From Chloroflexota bacterium (GTDB lineage Bacteria; Chloroflexota; Anaerolineae; Fen-1058): a stretch of DNA of 16,640 nt. Below are positions 1 to 6,623 of the stretch, piece by piece. Positions within the stretch are counted from its first letter, which is position 1; each line of letters begins with the position of its first letter. Location: the NCBI GenBank assembly GCA_016219235.1, contig JACRBO010000740.1, positions 1 through 16,640 of the forward strand, in the 5' to 3' direction. Both the position numbers and the translations under genes were made by a program. The notes under the pieces were generated by a model. The model was not told the DNA's origin. It made no database searches and saw only the letters and a program-made list of their open reading frames with translations.

Positions 1-1
1 A

Positions 2-1042
2 GAAGCGCGCGAGAAATTGCGGCAGGGCATGGTGATCTTTATCCGTGAAGCGACGACGGCGCACAATCTGGATGCGCTGATCCCGCTGATCACGCCCGCT
101 ACTTCGGCCCGTATCTGCTGGTGTACGGACGATCGCCAGCCCAGCGACCTGCTCGATCAGGGCGGCATCGACTATTTGATTCGCCGCGCCATCCGATCGG
201 GCATCGATCCCGTCACGGCCATTCAGATCGGCACGCTCAACCCCGCCAACTACTTCGGCCTGAACGATCGCGGCGCGATTGCGCCCGGCCGCCGCGCCGA
301 TCTGGTGGTGCTGGATAATCTGCGCAACGTCACCACGAAGATGGTCCTGCGCGGCGGCAACGTCGTCGCCCGCGACGGGCAATTGCTGCCGTATGAGAAG
401 CAGGGGCGCGAGATTCGCGTGCGCAGTTCCATGAATGTGGATTGGGACAAGGTCAGTTTCAAAGTCAAAGCCGTCGGCCCGCGCGGCCGCGTCATCGGGG
501 TGATTCCCGATCAGATTGTGACCGAGCACTTGATCGAGGACTTGACCATCGAGAACGGCGAGGCCGTGCAAGACCCCGGCCTTGATCTGCTGAAGATCGC
601 CGTGATCGATCGGCACACGCATTCGGGCACCCACACGGTCGGCTTTGTCAAGGGCATCGGGCTGCTGCGCGGCGCGATTGCGTCTTCGATCGCACACGAT
701 CATCACAACCTGATCGTCGTCGGCGCGGATGATGAATCGATGGTGACGGCGGCGCGCGCGGTGGGCAAGACGCACGGCGGGCTGGCCGTCGCCAACAAGC
801 AGGATGTGCTGGCGCAAGTGCCGCTACCCATCGCGGGCCTGATGTCCGATCAGCCGATCGAGACGGTGCGCGCCCAGATGGACGAGGTGCTGCGCGCCGC
901 GCATCAACTCGGTTCCACGCTGCACGATCCGTTTATGACCATGTCGTTCCTGGCGCTGGCCGTGATCCCCGAACTCAAGATCACGGATCAGGGTCTGGTG
1001 GACGTGGTGAAGTTCCAGAAAGTGCCGTTGTTTGTGGAATAA
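2..1042 (+). CDS. ade: Adenine deaminase, C-terminal part (5' end outside window)
   Basis: Hydrolyses adenine to hypoxanthine and ammonia in the cytoplasm, as part of purine salvage. The reading frame is open to the left edge (first whole codon at base 2), so the N-terminal portion with the first metal-binding histidines is missing. About 346 residues are present, against roughly 580-600 for the family. Visible motifs are the ICWCTDDRQPSDLL segment with the conserved paired aspartates, then GIDPVTAIQIGTLNPANYFGL and GAIAPGRRADLVVLD, typical of the amidohydrolase barrel end. The C-terminal adenine-deaminase domain follows, with HTHSGTHTVGF and SIAHDHHNLIVVGADD. The frame is intact and ends in TAA. 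A heptamer array begins three bases after the stop. The Bmp-type nucleoside importer 1.5 kb downstream fits a purine-salvage setting, although the gap between them carries its own promoter. Confidence 0.93.
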   Translation, partial: EAREKLRQGMVIFIREATTAHNLDALIPLITPATSARICWCTDDRQPSDLLDQGGIDYLIRRAIRSGIDPVTAIQIGTLNPANYFGLNDRGAIAPGRRADLVVLDNLRNVTTKMVLRGGNVVARDGQLLPYEKQGREIRVRSSMNVDWDKVSFKVKAVGPRGRVIGVIPDQIVTEHLIEDLTIENGEAVQDPGLDLLKIAVIDRHTHSGTHTVGFVKGIGLLRGAIASSIAHDHHNLIVVGADDESMVTAARAVGKTHGGLAVANKQDVLAQVPLPIAGLMSDQPIETVRAQMDEVLRAAHQLGSTLHDPFMTMSFLALAVIPELKITDQGLVDVVKFQKVPLFVE

Positions 1043-1045
1043 ATC

Positions 1046-1158
1046 TGACGAGTGACGAGTGATGAGTGAAAGGAACACCACTATGTCGCTTGTTACTTGT
1101 CACTGATCACACGTCACTGATCACTCGTCACTCAACACTCGTCACTCATCACTCATCA
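1046..1158. repeat. Inverted heptamer tandem array (TGACGAG / TCACTCA units)
   Basis: Right after the adenine deaminase stop there are three head-to-tail heptamers, TGACGAG, TGACGAG and TGATGAG (1046-1066). After a 30-bp unrelated centre, eight heptamers in the opposite sense run without a break from 1100 to 1155: TCACTGA, TCACACG, TCACTGA, TCACTCG, TCACTCA, ACACTCG, TCACTCA, TCACTCA. The two arms are complementary and could pair as a long imperfect hairpin at the end of the gene. The structure resembles the short tandemly repeated repetitive (STRR) heptamers known from cyanobacteria. A transcription-end role is possible but not shown; there is no T-tract. Confidence 0.8.
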
Positions 1159-1163
1159 AGCAG

Positions 1164-1192
1164 TTGGCAAATGCCTGATTCTCGTTTACAAT
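1164..1192 (+). promoter_or_regulatory. Strong sigma70-type promoter
   Basis: A -35 box TTGGCA (1164-1169) and a -10 box TACAAT (1187-1192) are separated by exactly 17 bp. Each box differs from consensus at one position. The expected transcription start is about 1199. No open reading frame with a plausible start follows closely; what follows is the folded segment described as a candidate small RNA. It is the best promoter seen in the window. Confidence 0.68.
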
Positions 1193-1198
1193 ACTTTT

Positions 1199-1321
1199 CG
1201 TCGGTGCAGGTTCACGCGGGAACGTGTTCTTCGCGAAACACGGGCGGCCGATGATGGCAGAAGTGTGACGACTGGCCGTCGTATTCGCGAAGGAAATGCG
1301 GGTGCGGCGGCTGTTTTGTTT
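1199..1321 (+). ncRNA. Candidate structured small RNA, about 120 nt, unknown family
   Basis: The segment starts where the 1164-1192 promoter should initiate and ends in a T-rich run (1312-1321). Read by eye it folds as a rod. The closing stem is 1200-1207 with 1304-1311 (8 pairs, one mismatch). A second stem pairs 1224-1228 with 1294-1300 using G-U pairs. A perfect 9-bp stem pairs CTTCGCGAA (1229-1237) with TTCGCGAAG (1284-1292). A 7-bp stem pairs GGCGGCC (1243-1249) with GGCCGTC (1274-1280, one G-U). The closing stem followed by T-rich sequence could act as an intrinsic terminator. The rod shape recalls 6S or SRP RNA, but the conserved SRP apical loop is absent and I cannot confirm 6S. It could instead be a long 5' leader of the Nif3-family gene. 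Confidence 0.5.
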
Positions 1322-1348
1322 AGTCGGGTAGTCATGTGGTCAAGTAGT

Positions 1349-1512
1349 CAATCAGTAATCGGTCAATCAGTAATCGGTCAATCAGTAATCGGTCAATCAG
1401 TAATCGGTCAACCAGTAATCGGTCAACCAGTAATCGGTTGATTGGTAACCAGTTAACCAGTTGACCAGTTACCAGTTACCAGTTGACCAGTTGACCAATC
1501 TACCAATTTACC
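1349..1512. repeat. 15-bp tandem array and degenerate 7-8 bp extension
   Basis: Six head-to-tail 15-bp units fill 1349-1438: four copies of CAATCAGTAATCGGT, then two with CAACCAG in place of CAATCAG. From 1439 to about 1512 the pattern changes into degenerate 7-8 bp units such as AACCAGTT and GACCAGTT. The array extends nearly to the start of the Nif3-family gene, and in one frame it reads through into that gene without a stop. There are no unique spacers of CRISPR type. The 1322-1348 stretch just before it shows related but irregular GTCAAGTAGTC-like sequence. Confidence 0.9.
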
Positions 1513-1526
1513 ATCCACCAACATCC

Positions 1527-2279
1527 ATGCGCACAACTGAACTCATTTCCTATCTCAACGACTACCTGCACATTAGCGAGCACGAAGACCGCTCCAACAA
1601 CGGTTTGCAAGTCGAAGGCGCGGGCAGCGTGACCAAAGTGGCCTTTGCCGTCGACGCGTGCCAATCGGCATTTGAGGCTTCGCGTGACGCGGGCGCGCAG
1701 CTGTTGATCACCCATCACGGCCTGTTCTGGAGCGAGGTCAAACTATTGACCGGCCCGCACTTCAAGCGCATCAAGACGCTGCTCGATGCGAACATCGGCC
1801 TGTACGGCGTGCATCTGCCGCTGGACGCGCACGCCGAGGTGGGCAACAACGTGGAACTGTGTCGCATGATCGGCCTGGTCGATATTCAACCGTGGGGCAA
1901 TTACAAGGGCCAATCGGCCGGTTTTGGCGGCGCGCTGCCCCGCCCGATCACACTCAACAATCTGGCGGCCAAGATCGATGCCGCGCTGGGCGTCAATTCG
2001 CGCGTACTGGCCTTTGGGCCGCAGGTGGTCGATCGGGTGGCGGTATGCAGCGGTGGCGCTTCCTTTCTTATCCCGCAAGTGGTGGCCGCCGGCTTCAACA
2101 CGTACTTTAGCGGCGAGACTTCGCACAGCGCCTATCACGATGCCAAAGACTACGGCCTCAACGTGATCTATAGCGGTCACTATGCCACCGAAACGGTCGG
2201 CCTTAAGGCGCTGGCGCGGCATCTGGAAAACAAGTTCGGCTTGCAGACCGTTTTCCTGGATTTGCCGACGGGGATGTGA
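1527..2279 (+). CDS. Nif3-like dinuclear metal centre protein
   Basis: A 250-residue member of the Nif3/YbgI family (DUF34; often named GTP cyclohydrolase I type 2-like), a toroidal hexamer with a two-metal site in each subunit. The biochemical role is not settled for most members. All metal-ligand positions expected from E. coli YbgI are visible: H63 and H64 in ITHHG, D100 in HLPLD, and H218 and E222 in SGHYATET. Length matches the short, single-domain form. The ATG at 1527 is preferred because the 22 extra codons of the longer frame (GTG or similar start near 1461) are encoded by the tandem array. No Shine-Dalgarno sequence is visible before the ATG; the upstream bases are A/C-rich. The gene stands alone between two repeat arrays. 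Confidence 0.92.
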   Translation: MRTTELISYLNDYLHISEHEDRSNNGLQVEGAGSVTKVAFAVDACQSAFEASRDAGAQLLITHHGLFWSEVKLLTGPHFKRIKTLLDANIGLYGVHLPLDAHAEVGNNVELCRMIGLVDIQPWGNYKGQSAGFGGALPRPITLNNLAAKIDAALGVNSRVLAFGPQVVDRVAVCSGGASFLIPQVVAAGFNTYFSGETSHSAYHDAKDYGLNVIYSGHYATETVGLKALARHLENKFGLQTVFLDLPTGM

Positions 2280-2280
2280 A

Positions 2281-2413
2281 TTGGTGATTGGTAATCGGTC
2301 AATTGGTCAATTGGTCAATTGGTTACCCGGTAACTGATCGACCAGTTGACCAGTTGACCAGTTGACCGGTTGACCAATTGACCAATTGACCAATTGACTA
2401 ATCGACTACTCGA
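2281..2413. repeat. 7-8 bp unit array with perfect 26-bp inverted repeat
   Basis: The array begins one base after the Nif3-family stop. The left arm (2298-2323) consists of GGTCAATT-type octamers. The right arm (2373-2398) is its perfect 26-base reverse complement in ACCAATTG-type octamers. The 49-bp centre holds further GACCAGTT units, so the unit orientation flips near 2330-2340. A hairpin or cruciform is possible. The array carries no T-tract and no recognisable coding sequence. Confidence 0.88.
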
Positions 2414-2424
2414 CAACACTCACC

Positions 2425-2456
2425 CTTCAAGGAGGTGTACCCCGCATAGACTGAAG
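2425..2456 (+). promoter_or_regulatory. Leader segment with orphan ribosome-binding sequence
   Basis: AAGGAGGTG at 2429-2437 is a full-length match to the usual anti-Shine-Dalgarno sequence, yet no start codon lies at proper spacing, and the only in-phase reading (GTG at 2435) stops after four codons. CTTCA (2425-2429) can pair with TGAAG (2452-2456), which would place the purine run in a hairpin. It lies about 75 bases before the transporter lipoprotein start, so it probably belongs to that gene's 5' leader. It may be a ribosome standby site, a regulatory hairpin, or a relic. Confidence 0.3.
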
Positions 2457-2495
2457 TTCGCTGCATCGATGCTTTCTCGGAACACCATTACTCAC

Positions 2496-2503
2496 AGGAG
2501 GAG
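2496..2503 (+). promoter_or_regulatory. Strong ribosome-binding site of the binding lipoprotein gene
   Basis: AGGAGGAG ends six bases before the ATG at 2510. It is among the strongest such sites in the window, as expected for the abundantly made substrate-binding component of an ABC importer. It fixes the start codon. Confidence 0.85.
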
Positions 2504-2509
2504 TAAGAC

Positions 2510-3784
2510 ATGTCTAAGAAGTTGTGGTCTATGATCGCTGTATTGATGGTCGCGACGATGATCATCGCGGCCTGCGCCCCGACGGCAGCACCCGCGCCGA
2601 CCCAGGCACCCGCCCCGGCGCAACCCGCCGCCCCGGCCGCGACAACCGCTCCGGCTCCCGCCCCGGCCGCTGGCGGCTTCCAGATCCCGGAAATCCAGGC
2701 GGGTAAGTTCAACGTGGGCATGGTACTGATCGGCCCGCATGATGATGGCGGCTGGAGCCAGGCGCACTACGAAGGGTTGGAGTACGTGCAGAAGAACGTG
2801 CCCAACACACATATTGCGTACATCGAAAATGTGCCGGAAGGCACCGAGTCCGAGCAAGTGATTCGCAGCCTGGCGCGCAAGGGCTTCGATCTGATCTTCA
2901 CCACTTCCTTCGGATACATGGATCCCACCGGCACAGTGGCTGAAGAATTCCCCGATCAAGTCTTCATCCACATCAGCGGTTACAAGTCCAATAACAAGAA
3001 CTTCGGCAACCTGTTCGGCGCGATGGAAAACATGAAGTACCTGGGGGGCATGATCGCCGGGGCGCGCGCCAGGCAGGACGGCAACCCGAAGATCGGCTAC
3101 ATGGCCACGTTCCCGATTCCCGAAGAGCTGCGCCTGGGCAATGCCATTGCGCTGGGCATGAAGAAGACCTGCCCCGAATGCACCATGGATGTGCGCTGGA
3201 TCAACACCTGGCACGATCCGGTGATCGAGAAGGATGCGGCGGCGTCGTTGTTTGACGCGGGCGCACAGGTGGTCTTCACCGGCGCGGACACACCCGCCGT
3301 GGCCGACGTCGCCACCGCCAAGAGCAAGTGGGGCGTCACGTATGACTGGTCAGGATCATGCAAGGCCGAGCGCTGCCTGACCGCGCCGTATTGGAACTGG
3401 GGCCCGGTCTACACCAGGATCGCCCAGGGCGTGATCGACAAGACCTACAAGGCCGGCTTTGATTATTTTGAAGCCGATACCAACGGCCTGGGTCTGTATG
3501 GCTTTATGGAAGGCCAGAGCCTGACTGCCGGCATGAAGGATCTACCGCCGGAAGTAATCCAGCAGGTGAAGGATACCTTGAAGCAGATGCAAGACGGCAA
3601 GTTCACCCGCTTCGATGTGTTTGCCGGTCCCATCAAGGACAACAAGGGCAAGGAAATTTTGCCCGCCGGTGGCAAACTCGAGCCGATCGATATCGACTGC
3701 TTCGCCGGTGGCGCCGTGCCGTGCAAGACCGGCATGTACTGGTGGGCGGATGGTATCACGGCCGAACTGCCCAAGTTGCAGTAG
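2510..3784 (+). CDS. BMP-family (PnrA/NupN-like) substrate-binding lipoprotein of ABC transporter
   Basis: Membrane-anchored substrate-binding protein of a Bmp/PnrA-type ABC importer; characterised relatives bind purine or other nucleosides. The N-terminus is a lipoprotein signal: SKK, a hydrophobic core, and lipobox IAAC with the acylated cysteine at residue 22. Residues 23-56 form a low-complexity Ala/Pro/Thr linker, common in Chloroflexota lipoproteins. The binding fold begins near residue 66 with FNVGMVLIGPHDDGGWSQ, whose GPxxDGGW motif (75-82) is diagnostic of the family, followed by GTESEQVIRSLARKGFDLIF. Length (424) is longer than many relatives because of the linker and a C-terminal region with several cysteines. 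It is the first gene of the transporter cluster, with a strong ribosome-binding site. Two hairpins after the stop probably lower downstream expression. Substrate specificity cannot be read from sequence alone. Confidence 0.92.
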   Translation: MSKKLWSMIAVLMVATMIIAACAPTAAPAPTQAPAPAQPAAPAATTAPAPAPAAGGFQIPEIQAGKFNVGMVLIGPHDDGGWSQAHYEGLEYVQKNVPNTHIAYIENVPEGTESEQVIRSLARKGFDLIFTTSFGYMDPTGTVAEEFPDQVFIHISGYKSNNKNFGNLFGAMENMKYLGGMIAGARARQDGNPKIGYMATFPIPEELRLGNAIALGMKKTCPECTMDVRWINTWHDPVIEKDAAASLFDAGAQVVFTGADTPAVADVATAKSKWGVTYDWSGSCKAERCLTAPYWNWGPVYTRIAQGVIDKTYKAGFDYFEADTNGLGLYGFMEGQSLTAGMKDLPPEVIQQVKDTLKQMQDGKFTRFDVFAGPIKDNKGKEILPAGGKLEPIDIDCFAGGAVPCKTGMYWWADGITAELPKLQ

Positions 3785-3829
3785 CAAGGCAACCTGTGCG
3801 CTCCCCCGCTTGATCTGGTAGCGCCCATC

Positions 3830-3862
3830 AGCGGCCAGGTCGCCCTGCGCGGCCTGGCCGCT
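3830..3862 (+). terminator. Intercistronic hairpin 1 (terminator-like or RNA-stabilising)
   Basis: AGCGGCCAGG (3830-3839) and CCTGGCCGCT (3853-3862) form a perfect 10-bp stem around a 13-base loop. It is followed by TAGCACAT rather than a T-run, so it is not a classic intrinsic terminator. Its place between the lipoprotein and ATPase genes suggests attenuation, or protection of the lipoprotein message 3' end. Confidence 0.6.
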
Positions 3863-3883
3863 TAGCACATACCTCACCCCCTT

Positions 3884-3923
3884 GCCCCTCTCCTGCCCAT
3901 GAAAAGATGGGCAGGAGAGGGGC
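3884..3923. repeat. REP-like palindrome, perfect 16-bp stem
   Basis: GCCCCTCTCCTGCCCA (3884-3899) and its exact reverse complement (3908-3923) enclose the 8-base loop TGAAAAGA. The preceding CTCACCCCC context resembles palindromic repeats I associate with Chloroflexota intergenic regions; this is from memory and unverified. It lies 20 bases before the ATPase ribosome-binding region. The ATG at 3907 falls inside this hairpin, which argues against it as the ATPase start. Confidence 0.75.
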
Positions 3924-3942
3924 GAACCACACGGAGCGTTCG

Positions 3943-5505
3943 ATGGCAGAAGATAAAGCCCCGGACAACGTCGTCGTTATGCGCGGTATCGTCAAGCGCT
4001 TTCCCGGTGTGCTGGCGAACGATCACGTCGATTTCGATTTGCGGCGCGGCGAGATTCACGCCTTGCTCGGCGAGAACGGCGCGGGCAAGAGCACGTTGAT
4101 GAGCGTGCTGGCCGGCCTGTATCACCCCTCGGCCGGATCGATCGCCGTCAATGGCAAGCCGGTGTCATTTTCTTCCCCGCGTGATGCCATTCAGGCCGGC
4201 ATCGGCATGATCCACCAGCACTTCATGCTGGTGCCGTCGCAGACGGTGACCGAGAATATTCTGCTCGGCCTGGATCGGCCGCGCTTCCGCATGAGTTTAT
4301 CCGCTTACGATCAAGAAATCGCCGAGTTGAGCGAACGCTTCCATTTGCACGTCGATCCGCGCGCCAAGATCTGGCAGCTGTCGGTGGGCGAGCAGCAGCG
4401 CGTGGAGATTCTGAAGATGCTGTATCGCGGCGCGCAGGTGCTGATCATGGACGAGCCGACCGCCGTGCTCGCGCCGCAGGAAATTGAGGAGTTGTTCAAG
4501 ACGCTGCGCAGCATGGTGAGCGACGGGAAATCGATCATCTTCATCAGCCACAAGTTGAACGAGGTGCTGGAGATCGCCGATCGGGTGAGCGTACTCCGGC
4601 ATGGCAAGATGACGGCGGGGGGCGTCAGCACGGAAGGCGTGACGCGCGCCGATCTGGCGCGCCTGATGGTCGGGCGGAATGTGGTGCTGTTTGTCGAGAA
4701 GAATCCGATCCAGCCGGGTGAAGTGGTGCTGTCGGTGGAGAATGTCCACGCCGAAAGCGATCGCGGGTTGCCCGCCGTGCGCGGGATATCGCTCACCATA
4801 CGTGGCAGCGAGATCGTCGGATTGGCCGGCGTGGCGGGCAACGGTCAACGCGAATTGTCCGATGCCATCAACGGGCTGCGCAAGTGCCAACAGGGCCGCG
4901 TGCTGCTCAACGGCGAAGAGATCAGCAACCGGCCGGTGCGCAAAAACATCCAGGGCGGCCTGGCGTATGTGCCGGAAGATCGCACGCACGTGGGCACCGC
5001 GCCGAGTTTGAGCATCACCGATAACGTGATCATGAAGAAGTATCAGGATCTACCGATCGGGCAAGGGATGACGGTCGATTACCAGGCCGCCGAAAAATTC
5101 GCGAATCAATTGAAGGAAACATACGACATCATCGTGCCGAATGTGAAGACGCAGGCGCGGCTGTTGTCCGGCGGCAACTTGCAGCGCGTGATTCTGGCCC
5201 GCGAGATGTCGACCATGCCCAAAGTGATGATCGCCGTGCAGCCCACGCGCGGCCTGGACATCGGCGCGATCGAGGGCGTGCATAAATATCTGCTGGCCGA
5301 ACGCGCGGCAGGCGCGGGCGTACTGTTGATCTCCGAGGAGTTGGAAGAACTGCTCGCGTTGTGCGACCGCATTTACGTGATCTACGACGGACAGATCATG
5401 GGCGAGGTGACCGACGGGAATATCGAGACGATCGGGTTGATGATGACCGGCACGCCGCTCGAACAAATCCGTCCCCTGGGACATGGAGCAACGCCCATTT
5501 ACTGA
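3943..5505 (+). CDS. ABC transporter ATPase with two nucleotide-binding domains (NupO-like)
   Basis: Energising subunit of the Bmp-type importer, on the cytoplasmic face with two ABC domains in one chain (520 residues). Domain 1 has Walker A GENGAGKST (43-51), signature LSVGEQQ (146-152) and Walker B VLIMDEP (166-172). In domain 2 the Walker A position reads GVAGNGQRE (296-304), lacking the GKS/T core. Its signature is LSGGNLQ (408-414), and the Walker B region MIAVQPTRGLD (429-439) has Gln where the catalytic Glu would be. This asymmetry is normal for sugar- and nucleoside-type double ATPases and implies one competent ATP site. The ATG at 3943 is chosen over the in-frame ATG at 3907 because GGAG (3933-3936) lies six bases before it and 3907 is inside a palindrome. 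Its 3' end overlaps the next gene by 23 bases. Confidence 0.94.
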   Translation: MAEDKAPDNVVVMRGIVKRFPGVLANDHVDFDLRRGEIHALLGENGAGKSTLMSVLAGLYHPSAGSIAVNGKPVSFSSPRDAIQAGIGMIHQHFMLVPSQTVTENILLGLDRPRFRMSLSAYDQEIAELSERFHLHVDPRAKIWQLSVGEQQRVEILKMLYRGAQVLIMDEPTAVLAPQEIEELFKTLRSMVSDGKSIIFISHKLNEVLEIADRVSVLRHGKMTAGGVSTEGVTRADLARLMVGRNVVLFVEKNPIQPGEVVLSVENVHAESDRGLPAVRGISLTIRGSEIVGLAGVAGNGQRELSDAINGLRKCQQGRVLLNGEEISNRPVRKNIQGGLAYVPEDRTHVGTAPSLSITDNVIMKKYQDLPIGQGMTVDYQAAEKFANQLKETYDIIVPNVKTQARLLSGGNLQRVILAREMSTMPKVMIAVQPTRGLDIGAIEGVHKYLLAERAAGAGVLLISEELEELLALCDRIYVIYDGQIMGEVTDGNIETIGLMMTGTPLEQIRPLGHGATPIY

Positions 5506-6622
5506 AACGACTCCAACTTCCTTCCGGCCGCGCCTGCCGTTTAGTGTTCAAGTCGAACCACGCTTGCAGCTGGGGCGCTGGCTGCCGATCGTGTCGTCGT
5601 TGGCCGCCATCGTGCTGGCCTTGTTTTTTGGCGGAATCCTCATCGCGCTGGTGGGCGGCGATCCGATCGCGACGTATGCCCACATCGCCAGTGTGGCCTT
5701 TGGCAGTCTGGGCGGCCTCACCGACACGCTGACCAAAGCGACGCCGTTGATTCTGGTGGGTCTGGCGTGTTCGCTGGCGTTTCGCATGAAGTTGTGGAAT
5801 ATCGGCGCGGAAGGGCAGTTCTTTATGGGCGCATGGGCCGCCAGCGCCGTGGTGCTGCTGCCCATCCTCCCCGCGACGAGTTCGCCCTTCATATTCATTC
5901 CGGTGATGATGATCGCGGGCATGCTGGGCGGCGCGGCGTGGGGCTTCATTCCTGGCTTCCTCAAGGCGCGCTTCAAAGTCAACGAAGTCATCACCACCTT
6001 GATGCTGAACTACATCGCCGTGGCGTGGAATAACTTCTTCATCTTCGCGGTGTGGAGTGAAGGCGGCTTCCAGATGACGCCGATGTTTCCGCGCACGTCG
6101 TGGCTGCCGCGGCTGTCCGACCTGGCTTCACAGTTCAAGGAGTTTCGCGGCCTGACGCTGCACGGCGGATTTATCATCGCCGTCATCGCGGCGGTGGTGG
6201 TGTGGTTCATCTTGAATCGCAGCCAATGGGGCTACGAAATCCGCTTGATTGGCGACAACCCCCGGGCCGCCGAGTACGCGGGCATTCCGATCAGACGCAA
6301 TATCATCCTGGTGATGATGGTTTCCGGCGCGCTGGCCGGCCTGGCCGGTATGTCGGAAATTAGCGGTGTGGTCCACCGGCTGCAGGGGGCCATTTCGCCG
6401 GGCTACGGGTTTACGGGCATCATCATCGCGTGGTTGGCGAAACTCAATCCATTCGCCGTGATCCTCGTGTCGATCTTCTTCGGCGCACTGATTCTGGCCG
6501 GGCGCGAGATTCAACCTTCGGGCATTCCCAAGATGATTCAGGGCATCGTGCTCGTGTGTTTGATCGCCAGCGATTTCTTCGTGCGCTATCGGGTTCACCT
6601 CGCCCGCCGCGTGGAGGCTTAA
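5483..6622 (+). CDS. ABC transporter permease (NupP-like)
   Basis: Inner-membrane channel subunit of the importer, 379 residues with about eight to ten hydrophobic segments after a 30-residue polar N-terminus. Family motifs are FRMKLWNIGAEGQFF (100-114), KVNEVITTLMLNYIA (165-179) and the cytoplasmic coupling region IGDNPRAAEYAGI (256-268), which contacts the ATPase. The start overlaps the ATPase stop by 23 bases, so translation is probably coupled. No clear ribosome-binding site precedes it. A slightly later start cannot be excluded. It pairs with the next gene to form the two-permease core typical of Bmp-type transporters. Confidence 0.92.
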   Translation: MEQRPFTETTPTSFRPRLPFSVQVEPRLQLGRWLPIVSSLAAIVLALFFGGILIALVGGDPIATYAHIASVAFGSLGGLTDTLTKATPLILVGLACSLAFRMKLWNIGAEGQFFMGAWAASAVVLLPILPATSSPFIFIPVMMIAGMLGGAAWGFIPGFLKARFKVNEVITTLMLNYIAVAWNNFFIFAVWSEGGFQMTPMFPRTSWLPRLSDLASQFKEFRGLTLHGGFIIAVIAAVVVWFILNRSQWGYEIRLIGDNPRAAEYAGIPIRRNIILVMMVSGALAGLAGMSEISGVVHRLQGAISPGYGFTGIIIAWLAKLNPFAVILVSIFFGALILAGREIQPSGIPKMIQGIVLVCLIASDFFVRYRVHLARRVEA

Positions 6623-6623
6623 G

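Noticed and set aside
1199..1321. Bacterial SRP RNA
   Set aside because: The rod shape is suggestive, but the conserved apical symmetric and asymmetric loops (GGAA tetraloop with AGCAGCC context) are absent.
1349..1438. CRISPR-like direct repeats
   Set aside because: Units are 15 bp and directly adjacent, with no unique spacers and no cas genes nearby; this is a tandem array.
1461..1526. Extended N-terminus of the Nif3-family protein
   Set aside because: The extra 22 residues are encoded by the tandem array and are absent from the expected family start; ATG at 1527 gives metal ligands at the usual positions.
2492..3214. 240-codon open frame on the minus strand
   Set aside because: It is antisense to the binding-lipoprotein gene; the Gly/Arg-rich end simply mirrors the Ala/Pro linker codons.
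3907..3942. Upstream ATG for the ABC ATPase
   Set aside because: It lies inside a perfect palindrome and has no ribosome-binding site at good spacing, whereas 3943 does.
4297..4989. 230-codon open frame on the minus strand
   Set aside because: It is antisense to the well-supported ABC ATPase and has no recognisable domain.
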